Source of the DNA: Pseudomonadota bacterium
GTDB taxonomy: Bacteria; Pseudomonadota; Gammaproteobacteria; Steroidobacterales; Steroidobacteraceae
Direction of reading: 5' to 3'
DNA length: 37,264 nt
NCBI GenBank assembly: GCA_021816775.1
Contig: JAKAXA010000035.1
Span: forward strand, 1 to 37,264
The position numbers and the translations under genes are program-made. A model generated the notes under the pieces. It made no database searches and had not been told where the DNA came from. It saw nothing but the letters and a program-made list of their open reading frames with translations. Positions 18,943 to 25,844 of the stretch are shown piece after piece; positions within the stretch are counted from its first letter, which is position 1, and every line of letters begins with the position of its first letter.

Positions 18943-20286
18943 TCAGATTCCCGACGTTGTCTTTTCGACACAAGCATAATAAAAGCCATCCGTGTCCGCC
19001 GCACCCCCGCCGAGCAATTGTGCCCCATGCGGACCGGTCACTGCCTCGGGCGGCAGCTGAGCCGTTTCCAGGGGCCGGAACCGCGCCAGAGGCTCCCCCT
19101 CCAGAAAGCGCGCCAGCACCGCCTCGTTCTCCTGCGGCAGCACCGAGCAGGTCGAGTACAGCAGCCGCCCCCCGGGGGCGAGCATGCGGAATGCTGCGCG
19201 CACGAGTTCGAGCTGGGTGGCCGCGAGCGGCGCGATATCCTCGGCCCGGCGCAGCAGCTTGATGTCCGGGTGCCGGCGGATGACGCCGGTGCCGGAGCAC
19301 GGCGCATCGACCAGAATGCGCTCGAACGGCCGGCCGTCCCAGAACGCCTGCGGATGACGGGCATCGGCCGCGGCCAGATGCGCGCTCAGCCCCAGCCGGG
19401 CGAGCGTCTCGGCGATGCGCTCGAGGCGGACCGGATCGATGTCGAGCGCCCAGAGCTCGAGCCCGGGCGTGCGCTCCAGAATGTGCGCCGTCTTGCTGCC
19501 CGGCGCGGCGCAGGCATCGAGCACCCGCATGCCCGGCGCCGCATCGAGCAGCGGCGCGGCGAGCTGCGCCGCGGTGTCCTGCACCGAGACCCACCCCTCG
19601 GCAAACCCCGGCAGTGCCGCCACCGGCACTGGTGGCTCGACCTGGATGGCGGTCGGGCCCGCTGCGCCGCCGGCCTCCTCGAAACGCCGGCCGGCGAGGC
19701 CCGCGGCCGCCAGATCCTCCAGGTAGCGCTCGGCGCTGCGCCTGAGCGGATTGAGCCGCAGCGTCAGCGGCGGATGCGCGTTGTTCGCCTCGAGCATCGC
19801 TGCAGCGTGCTGCGGCCAGGCGCTCTGCAGCGCCTCGAGCAGCCAGCGCGGATGGGCGCTGCGGCGCGCCGGGTCCCGGTCGATGCGCGCGAGCAGCGAC
19901 TCGCGCTGCGCGACGAACTTGCGCAGCACGGCGTTGACCAGACCGCTGGCGTGCCCGTGGCGCAGCATCCGCGCCGCATCGACCGCGGCATGCACGGTCT
20001 GCTGCGGCGCGTTGCGGGAGTATTCGATCTGGTGCGCGGCCGTGACCAGCAGGGCGTGCACGTCGCGGCCCAGCGCGCGCGGCCGCGCGAGCAGGCTGTC
20101 GACGGCCGCCTGCAGGCGCAGATACCAGCGCACCGTGCCCAGGGCGACGGCGCGCACCGCGGCGCGGCGCGGACTGGACTCGAACGGTGCCAGCGCCGCG
20201 TCGGCGGACTGCCCGCCGAGCACCGCCGCCACCGCGCGGGCGGCGTCGGCGAGCACGGCGGCCGCCGGCTTCTCCGGGCGGCTCAA
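18943..20286 (-). CDS. rsmB: 16S rRNA (cytosine-967-C5)-methyltransferase
   Basis: This 447-residue enzyme methylates C967 of 16S rRNA. It has an N-terminal NusB-like RNA-binding domain (A-x2-A-V-x3-V-L-x-G-x-S-A-D-A-A-L and Q-T-V-H-A-A-V-D-A-A-R). The SAM-dependent domain shows D-A-C-A-A-P-G-S-K-T, V-D-A-P-C-S-G-T-G-V-I-R-R-H-P-D (motif IV Cys) and Y-S-T-C-S-V-L-P-Q-E-N-E (catalytic Cys, motif VI). The start is a TTG at 20286 that overlaps the fmt stop as TTGA. It puts the conserved N-terminal helix in place and gives close to the usual length of about 430. No ATG fits. The def-fmt-rsmB order is classic. Confidence 0.95.
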   Translation of the reverse strand: MSRPEKPAAAVLADAARAVAAVLGGQSADAALAPFESSPRRAAVRAVALGTVRWYLRLQAAVDSLLARPRALGRDVHALLVTAAHQIEYSRNAPQQTVHAAVDAARMLRHGHASGLVNAVLRKFVAQRESLLARIDRDPARRSAHPRWLLEALQSAWPQHAAAMLEANNAHPPLTLRLNPLRRSAERYLEDLAAAGLAGRRFEEAGGAAGPTAIQVEPPVPVAALPGFAEGWVSVQDTAAQLAAPLLDAAPGMRVLDACAAPGSKTAHILERTPGLELWALDIDPVRLERIAETLARLGLSAHLAAADARHPQAFWDGRPFERILVDAPCSGTGVIRRHPDIKLLRRAEDIAPLAATQLELVRAAFRMLAPGGRLLYSTCSVLPQENEAVLARFLEGEPLARFRPLETAQLPPEAVTGPHGAQLLGGGAADTDGFYYACVEKTTSGI

Positions 20287-21275
20287 AGCGCCCGACCCAG
20301 CCGCAGGGGCGGCTGCAGCCGGGGTTGGCCGCTCACGAACACGCCGGCGCGCTGCGGCAGGCCGCCCGGGCGCTGCAGCGTCAGCAGGTCGAGGCTCCCG
20401 GCGCCGCACTGCACGCGGATGTACCCGCTCTGATGATTGCCGACGGCTTGAACGATGCTGCCCGGTACAGCGCCTGCCGGCCCGCCCTCGGGCGCGAGAC
20501 GGGCGGCGTGCACGAGCAGGCGCTCTTCGGTCCCGCTCTCGGGATCCACCCGCACGGTCTCGGCCGTCGTGCGCGGCCGCAGGGCCCGGATCTGCCGCTC
20601 GATCTCGACCGCCGGCCGCCGCCAGTCGATCTGCGCCTCGTGCTTCTCGAGCTTGCGGGCGTAGGTGACCCCCGCGGCCGGCTGCGGCGTGGGGCTCAAC
20701 GTGCCGCTCGCGAGCCCGTCCAGAGCCTCGAGCAGCAGCGGACCGGAGAGCTCCGCGAGACGGTCCCGCAGGCTTCCGCCGGTGTCCCGCGGCTCGATCG
20801 GCACGGCCCGGCGCAACAGGATTGGGCCGGTATCGAGGCCCGCGTCCATACGCATCACCGTCAGGCCCGTCTCGCCATCCCCGGCGAGCAGCGCGCGCTC
20901 GATCGGCGCGGCCCCGCGCCAGCGCGGCAGCAGGGAGGCATGGACGTTGATGCAACCGAGGGGCGGCAGATCGAGCACGGGCTGCGGCAGGATCAGCCCG
21001 TAGGCCACCACCACCAGCACGTCCGGCCGCCACTCGAGCAGCGGCGCCCAATCGGCCGGCTGCCTCAGCGCCGCCGGCTGGCGGACCGGAACCGAATCCT
21101 GGGCCGCGAGCTTCACCGGCGAGGCGGTCAGCTGCCGCCCGCGCCCCTTGGGACGGTCAGGCTGCGTCAGCACCCCGACGAGCGAATGCCGCGACTGGCG
21201 CAGCGCCAGCAACACCGGCACGGCGAATTGCGGCGTTCCGGCGAACGCCACGCGCAGGACTTTGGGGGCGGTCAC
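20283..21275 (-). CDS. fmt: Methionyl-tRNA formyltransferase
   Basis: This 330-residue enzyme formylates initiator Met-tRNA using 10-formyl-tetrahydrofolate. Motifs include V-A-F-A-G-T-P-Q-F-A-V-P near the N-terminus, catalytic Asn110 and His112, and S-L-L-P-R-W-R-G-A-A-P-I from 114, together with the T-G-L-T-V-M-R-M-D-x-G-L-D-T-G-P-I motif containing the catalytic Asp. The C-terminal tRNA-binding domain starts near residue 210 (A-x-K-L-x-K-x-E). The start is GTG at 21275, 12 bases after the def stop. It is coupled downstream to rsmB by the TTGA overlap. Confidence 0.96.
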   Translation of the reverse strand: MTAPKVLRVAFAGTPQFAVPVLLALRQSRHSLVGVLTQPDRPKGRGRQLTASPVKLAAQDSVPVRQPAALRQPADWAPLLEWRPDVLVVVAYGLILPQPVLDLPPLGCINVHASLLPRWRGAAPIERALLAGDGETGLTVMRMDAGLDTGPILLRRAVPIEPRDTGGSLRDRLAELSGPLLLEALDGLASGTLSPTPQPAAGVTYARKLEKHEAQIDWRRPAVEIERQIRALRPRTTAETVRVDPESGTEERLLVHAARLAPEGGPAGAVPGSIVQAVGNHQSGYIRVQCGAGSLDLLTLQRPGGLPQRAGVFVSGQPRLQPPLRLGRAL

Positions 21276-21287
21276 CGCGCCGACCGG

Positions 21288-21824
21288 TCACAATGCCGGG
21301 GTCGGCGCGGCAACGCGCTGCTGCGCCCGGGTTTTGCGCTCCTTCTCCAGCTTCTTACGGATACGGTCCCGCTTGAGGTTGGACAGATAGTCGACGAACA
21401 GCTTGCCCTCGAGGTGATCCATCTCGTGCTGCACGCACACCGCGAGCAGCTCGGCGCAGTCCCGCTCGAACCTCTGGCCGGTGCGGTCCTGCGCCCGCAC
21501 CCGCACGCGCTCGGCGCGCTTGACCAAATCGAAGATTCCCGGCACGGACAGGCAGCCCTCTTCGGCGCTCGCCTCGCCCTCGCGCGCGATGATCTCGGGG
21601 TTGATCAGCACCAGGGGCTCGTTGTGCGTCTCCGAGACATCGATGACAATGAGTCGCTGATGCACGTCGACCTGCGTGGCCGCAAGGCCCACGCCGGGCG
21701 CGGCGTACATGGTCTCGAGCATGTCGTCGATCAGCCGGTGCAGGCGGGCATCGAACTGCACGACAGGCTGTGCCCGCGTTCGCAGTCGCGGGTCGGGAAA
21801 CTCGAGTATCGTCTTGAGCGCCAT
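21288..21824 (-). CDS. def: Peptide deformylase
   Basis: This 178-residue metalloprotease removes the formyl group from nascent proteins. All three signature motifs are intact: G-V-G-L-A-A-T-Q at 44-51, E-G-C-L-S at 89-93 with metal ligand Cys91, and H-E-M-D-H at 133-137 with ligands His133 and His137 and catalytic Glu134. A basic Lys/Arg-rich C-terminal helix (about 150-170) matches the ribosome-docking helix of the family. The ATG at 21824 gives the canonical start [15 protein letters not shown]. It is the first gene of the def-fmt-rsmB-DUF4390-ntrYX-like strand block and diverges from the LysM gene. Confidence 0.96.
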   Translation of the reverse strand: MALKTILEFPDPRLRTRAQPVVQFDARLHRLIDDMLETMYAAPGVGLAATQVDVHQRLIVIDVSETHNEPLVLINPEIIAREGEASAEEGCLSVPGIFDLVKRAERVRVRAQDRTGQRFERDCAELLAVCVQHEMDHLEGKLFVDYLSNLKRDRIRKKLEKERKTRAQQRVAAPTPAL

Positions 21825-21941
21825 GAATGATTGGAGTTGCGATAGGGGGCGTGGTTCCAGGGCCCCGTCCGGGCCGGGTCGCGGCGCGACCGTGACCGGA
21901 TGCACAGCTTGACATTAAATCGCCGTACAGGGGGAGCCGAC

Positions 21942-23195
21942 ATGCGAGTATACGCGGCCATGGCGTCGAAACAGATTCGCTGTGCCCGCCTCCTGCTGGC
22001 GGGCGGGATACCGGCCCTCCTGGCGGCCTGCGCGGCCACCCATGGGGCGAGCCGGCCGGCCGCAGCCATCCCACCGCCGAGCCCGCCCCCGCCGGCGGCC
22101 GTCGCGAGCGCCGCACCGGCACCGGCCGTCGCGGTCAGCGACTCGGGCCCGATCATCCGCCACAGCGCGCCCATGACCTATACGGTCAAGCCGGGCGACA
22201 CCCTGTGGGGCATCGCCTCGAAGTTCCTGCGCAATCCCTGGGACTGGCCCGAGGTGTGGTACCTCAATCCCCAGATCCACAATCCCCATCTCATTTATCC
22301 GGGCGACGTGCTGGCCCTCACCTATGGCCGCAACGGCAAGCCCTCGATCCGCCTGGTGCGCGCGAGCCCGCTGCGGGGGCAGGCAGCCGGCGAGCAGACC
22401 GTCCAGCTCCGGCCGACGCTGAGCAGCACACCGATCACGGCCGCCATACCCACCATTCCGTACTCGGCGATCGCCGCGTTCCTGGCGCGGCCGGTGGTGC
22501 TGAGTGCCGGCCAGGTGCGCCGGGCGCCGCATGTGATTGCGTTCCGCGACAAGCACCAGATCGCCGGAACCGGCTCGATCGCCTACGTCAGCAGCCTCGG
22601 CCGCCATCCGCACAGCCGCTACAGCGTGATTCACGTCGGCCGCAAGCTGCGCGAGCCCGGGGATTTGGGCTTCGGGCATGTGTACGGCTACCTCGGCACC
22701 TATACCGCCACGGCGGTGATCACCGCGGACGGCCGCCCCGCGACCGCAACCCTGGCCGACTCCGCGCGTGAGACCTTCCGCGGCGACCGCCTCGTTGCCA
22801 ACGACGCGCAGGCGCCGCTCACCCTGGAGCCGCGCGCACCCTCGCGCCAGATCCACGGCAAGATCATCTGGGTGGTCGGCGGCACCGGCGGGGCCGACCT
22901 CGCCGGTCAGTACGACATCGTGGTGCTCGATCGCGGCCGCCACGCCGGGCTCGCCCCCGGCGACGTGCTGGCGGTCGATCACAACGGCTCCGTGGTGCAC
23001 GACACCCATGGCGCATTCAGCTGGCTGTTCCGGGCCTTCGGCTCCGCCGGCCACGCCTTCGCACCGCGCGTGAAGCTGCCCGACTATCGCGCCGGCACGC
23101 TGCTGGTGTTCAAGTCCTACCGCGACCTGTCCTTCGCGCTGGTCGTGGCCGCCTCGAACGTCATCAACGTCGGCGACGTCGTGCACAACCCCTAG
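21942..23195 (+). CDS. LysM-domain lipoprotein
   Basis: This 417-residue protein has a lipoprotein signal with lipobox L-A-A-C (Cys30), then a Pro/Ala linker. A single LysM domain spans about 79-127 (Y-T-V-K-P-G-D-T-L-W-G-I-A...W-P-E-V-W-Y-L-N-P-Q-I-H-N-P-H-L-I-Y-P-G-D-V-L). The remaining 290 residues look beta-rich and carry no domain I recognise. LysM binds peptidoglycan, so it is probably an envelope protein anchored by lipid. AGGGGGA about six bases before the ATG at 21942 fixes the start; a second in-frame ATG at 21960 is less likely. Homologues are regularly found between def and dprA. The stop shares CTAG with aroE. Confidence 0.9.
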   Translation: MRVYAAMASKQIRCARLLLAGGIPALLAACAATHGASRPAAAIPPPSPPPPAAVASAAPAPAVAVSDSGPIIRHSAPMTYTVKPGDTLWGIASKFLRNPWDWPEVWYLNPQIHNPHLIYPGDVLALTYGRNGKPSIRLVRASPLRGQAAGEQTVQLRPTLSSTPITAAIPTIPYSAIAAFLARPVVLSAGQVRRAPHVIAFRDKHQIAGTGSIAYVSSLGRHPHSRYSVIHVGRKLREPGDLGFGHVYGYLGTYTATAVITADGRPATATLADSARETFRGDRLVANDAQAPLTLEPRAPSRQIHGKIIWVVGGTGGADLAGQYDIVVLDRGRHAGLAPGDVLAVDHNGSVVHDTHGAFSWLFRAFGSAGHAFAPRVKLPDYRAGTLLVFKSYRDLSFALVVAASNVINVGDVVHNP

Positions 23196-24049
23196 CCGCT
23201 GCGGCCGGTGGCGGGGGCGCTGCTGCGCCCCGTGAGCGCCGCCAGCACCGGCGCGGTGAGTGGCCGTACGCCGCGCCAGAGCCGGAACGACTCGGCCGCC
23301 TGCTCGACCAGCATGCCCCAGCCGGGCACGGCATCGCGGCATCCCAACTCGCCCGCCCAGCGCACGAACGGGGTATCCCCCCGGCCGTAGGCCATGTCGT
23401 AACAGAACGTGTCGCGGCCAAAGGCCGTCGCGGGCACCGCGGGCAGCTCGCCCGTCAGGCTCGCTGAAGTGGCGTTGATGATCAGGTCGAAGCTCTCCTC
23501 GCCGAGATCGGCGAAACCGCAGCCCTCGACCGCGCCGAGCCCGGCGAATACCGCGGCGAGCGCCACGGCCCGCTCGGCGGTGCGGTTGGCGACCACGATA
23601 CGCCGCGGCGCGAGCGCCAGCAGCGGCGCGATCACCCCGCGGGCCGCGCCGCCGGCGCCGATCAGCAGAACGCTGCGCTTCCTGACCGTCAAGCCGATAT
23701 TGCCCGAGAGGTCCTGCACGAGCCCTGCCCCGTCGGTGTTGTCGCCGAGCAGCGTGCCGTCGCGGCGCGCCGCGAGCGTGTTGACCGCGCCGGCGAGCCG
23801 CGCGCGCTCGGTGAGCTCGCTGGCAAGCGCCATGGCGCGCGTCTTGTGCGGCAGAGTGATGTTCACGCCCCGACCCCCGCCGGCGAAGAACTCCGCGACC
23901 CGCTCGACGAATCGCTCCGGCGCGACGTCCATCAGGCGGTAGCTGAGGGACTGGCCGGTCTGGCGCGCGAACAGCGAATGGATGAAAGGCGAGAGACTGT
24001 GGCCAACCGGGTGACCCACCACCGCGTACTGATCCACTCGCCCTTCCAT
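23192..24049 (-). CDS. aroE: Shikimate dehydrogenase
   Basis: This 285-residue NADP-dependent enzyme reduces 3-dehydroshikimate in aromatic amino-acid synthesis. Substrate-binding residues are visible as S-L-S at 18-20, N-I-T-L-P-H-K with catalytic Lys69, and D-N-T-D-G with Asn104 and Asp106. The NADP-binding motif is G-A-G-G-A-A-R-G, followed by V-A-N-R-T, and the Q-A-x-E-S-F-x-L-W late motif is present. The ATG at 24049 begins M-E-G-R-V-D-Q-Y-A-V-V-G-H-P-V, as expected. The C-terminus is extended by a short Pro/Ser/Ala tail. It lies 31 bases after rlmJ on the same strand and may be co-transcribed with it. Confidence 0.95.
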   Translation of the reverse strand: MEGRVDQYAVVGHPVGHSLSPFIHSLFARQTGQSLSYRLMDVAPERFVERVAEFFAGGGRGVNITLPHKTRAMALASELTERARLAGAVNTLAARRDGTLLGDNTDGAGLVQDLSGNIGLTVRKRSVLLIGAGGAARGVIAPLLALAPRRIVVANRTAERAVALAAVFAGLGAVEGCGFADLGEESFDLIINATSASLTGELPAVPATAFGRDTFCYDMAYGRGDTPFVRWAGELGCRDAVPGWGMLVEQAAESFRLWRGVRPLTAPVLAALTGRSSAPATGRSG

Positions 24050-24080
24050 CGGTCGATTCTGCGCCCCCGCCGCAGCCCTG

Positions 24081-24926
24081 TCACGCCGGCCGCTCCGGTG
24101 CGAGCGGCCGGACCGCGCTGCCGCCGGCCGCCGCGCCGCCCAGGCGCCCGTAGAGCTCCGCGAGCCACGCCCGCATCGGTGCATCGAGTTGGTACGGCGG
24201 GTTGACGATCAACATGCCGGAGCCATTTAACGCAACGCGCGAGTCGCGCGGATGCAGCCACAGCTCCGCGACCAGCGCGGCGCGCTCGCTCTGGCGCGCC
24301 ACGGCGGCGAGCCAGCGCTCGGTATCGCGCGCATCCTTGACCGGATACCACACGGCCACGACACCCGTTGGAAAGCGGCGCAGCGCCTCGGCGATCCCCG
24401 CCCGGACCCGCTCGAAGTCGCGCCGCGTCTGCTCGTAGGGCGGATCGATCAGCGTCAGCGCGCGCCGCTCCGGCGGCGGCAGCACAGCGCGCAGCCGCTC
24501 GAAGCCATCGCCGGTCTCGATGCGCACCGGCGCGTCCCGCGCGCATGACAGTGCGCGCCGCAGCGCGCGCGCCTCCTCGGGGAGGGCTTCCACGAACACG
24601 CCGCGGTCCTGGGCGCGCAGCTGCCGCGCCGCGAGCCAGGGAGATCCCGGGTACAGCCGGCTCGAGCCGCACTCGCGCCGCGCCTGCGCCAGGCGCTCCA
24701 GGTAATGACGCAGCTCGGGCGCGGCGCACTGTGCGCCCTCCAGGCGGGCGATACCCGCGCCCGCCTCGGCCGAGTCGGCCAGGTCATAGGTGCCACGGCC
24801 CGCGTGCGTCTCGAGATAGAGAAAGCCCTTGTCCTTGCGCTGCAGCGCCACGAGCAGCGCGAGCAGCGTCACGTGCTTGTGCACGTCCGCGAAGTTGCCC
24901 GCGTGATGGGCGTGCCGGTACTTCAT
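24081..24926 (-). CDS. rlmJ: 23S rRNA (adenine-2030-N6)-methyltransferase
   Basis: This 281-residue SAM-dependent methyltransferase matches RlmJ in length and motifs. The N-terminus has Y-x-H-x-x-H-A-G-N-F-A-D-V-H-K-H, followed by Y-x-E-T-H-A-G-R-G-x-Y. The catalytic DPPY motif appears as L-I-D-P-P-Y-E-Q, and W-Y-P-V-K is present. The C-terminus has S-G-M-L-I-V-N-P-P-Y. The ATG at 24926 is the expected start. A 410-bp stretch with no intact gene lies upstream before smg. Confidence 0.95.
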   Translation of the reverse strand: MKYRHAHHAGNFADVHKHVTLLALLVALQRKDKGFLYLETHAGRGTYDLADSAEAGAGIARLEGAQCAAPELRHYLERLAQARRECGSSRLYPGSPWLAARQLRAQDRGVFVEALPEEARALRRALSCARDAPVRIETGDGFERLRAVLPPPERRALTLIDPPYEQTRRDFERVRAGIAEALRRFPTGVVAVWYPVKDARDTERWLAAVARQSERAALVAELWLHPRDSRVALNGSGMLIVNPPYQLDAPMRAWLAELYGRLGGAAAGGSAVRPLAPERPA

Positions 24927-25342
24927 GCGCCGGCACAGTAGCAAACTCGGGGCGGCCGTTTGGCGGATCCCGGGCGGCGCCTGCGCGCCGCAGGCCGCAG
25001 CGCACGGCGTATTTTCGGCGTCGACCGGGCCCTGCGGCCGGCCCGCCCCCGGCAGGACGCCCACCGGATCAGGCCGGTCCGCGGCGCCGGGAGATTCCAT
25101 TTAATCCCACAAATCAGTTACTTATGCAAAATCCGGCCGTGCCCGCATTGGACAAGGAATATGAAATGCTGTTAGATGCGCTCGGTTTTGAGCCCGTGAC
25201 CCCCGACACCCTCGCGGCCCGCTCAGGCTCGTCCGGCACGCCGATCGCCTCGGCGTTGCGGATTGTGGGGCGGCCGGGGCGGCTCGCGCCGTACCCCGGC
25301 GGCCGCTGTGGCCGAATCGATTCGCACTGACTGCTTGACTCA
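24927..25342. other. Gene-poor gap between rlmJ and smg
   Basis: This 416-bp stretch sits where dprA is expected. The first 170 bases are GC-rich and I see nothing in them beyond the presumed rlmJ promoter. From about 25096 to 25200 the composition shifts to much more A+T than the surroundings. The second half carries the dprA remnant. TTGGAC at 25148-25153 and TTAGAT at 25172-25177, 18 bases apart, could be a promoter for smg-topA, at low confidence. Confidence 0.5.
25124..25330 (+). pseudogene. dprA: dprA remnant (C-terminal winged helix only)
   Basis: The 68 codons from 25124 read as the C-terminal winged-helix domain of DprA, the DNA-processing protein that loads RecA on incoming DNA in transformation. 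Visible family features are L-D-x-E-Y-E-M-L-L-D-A-L-G-F-E-P-V-T, then D-T-L-A-A-R-S-G, then the wing with P-G-G-R and a final R-I near the stop. The large Rossmann-like domain (about 300 residues) that should precede it is missing, and no Shine-Dalgarno stands before the ATG. The middle helix looks eroded: S-S-G-T-P-I-A-S-A-L-R-I-V-G replaces the usual S-M-L-L-x-L-E-L. Its position between the LysM gene and smg is where dprA sits in relatives. An expressed orphan domain is possible but less likely. Confidence 0.72.
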
Positions 25343-25828
25343 ATGACAACCGGTTGCGTACTCGACGTACTGATCTACGTTTACGACCACTACATGATGT
25401 CGGACCCGGCGCAGGTCCCCGCCCGCCGGCAGATCTTCTCCGCGCTCGCCCGCCGGGGCTTCAGCGTCGGGGAGGTCATGCAGGCGATGGAGTGGCTCTC
25501 GGTGCTGGCCGCCGGCTCGCGCAGCGCCCCGGCGAGCGAGCCGGCGGCCGGGCCGCGCTCCCTGCGGGTGTTCGCCGACGGCGAGCTGTGGCGGCTCTCG
25601 GACGAGTGCCGCAGCTTCCTCACCCGGCTCGACCGCGACGGCGTGCTCACGCCCGCGCAGCGCGAGCTGGTCATCGAGCGCACGCTCGCGCTCGATGTCC
25701 CCGAGCCGACGCTGGATCAGCTGAAGTGGGTGGTGCTCCTCGCGCTCTCGGTGCAGCCGGCCGAGGACGGCGCGTTCGCGCGCTTCGAGGCGCTGATGGC
25801 GGGCGAGCGCAAGGTCGTGCGGCACTGA
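25343..25828 (+). CDS. smg: Smg family protein (DUF494)
   Basis: This 161-residue protein matches the Smg/DUF494 family. The N-terminus is V-L-D-V-L-I-Y-V-Y-D-H-Y. A region of the type R-x-F-S-x-G-E-V-x-x-A-x-E-W-L follows, then L-R-V-F-x-D-G-E-L-W-R-L-S-D-E-C-R-S-F-L. The closing part is L-D-Q-L-K-W-V-V-L-L-A-L. The function is unknown; the gene is conserved beside dprA and topA. The ATG at 25343 is 12 bases after the dprA-remnant stop, consistent with former co-transcription. topA follows 16 bases downstream. Confidence 0.93.
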   Translation: MTTGCVLDVLIYVYDHYMMSDPAQVPARRQIFSALARRGFSVGEVMQAMEWLSVLAAGSRSAPASEPAAGPRSLRVFADGELWRLSDECRSFLTRLDRDGVLTPAQRELVIERTLALDVPEPTLDQLKWVVLLALSVQPAEDGAFARFEALMAGERKVVRH

Positions 25829-25844
25829 TCGGACACAAAGAGAC

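Noticed and set aside
21909..21914. TTGACA as the -35 of the LysM gene
   Set aside because: It is a perfect -35 hexamer, but no -10-like sequence lies 16-18 bases downstream; that position is the G-rich Shine-Dalgarno.
24941..25123. Front half of dprA in the gap upstream of the remnant
   Set aside because: None of the frames shows the Rossmann-like motifs of DprA; only the winged-helix part is recognisable.
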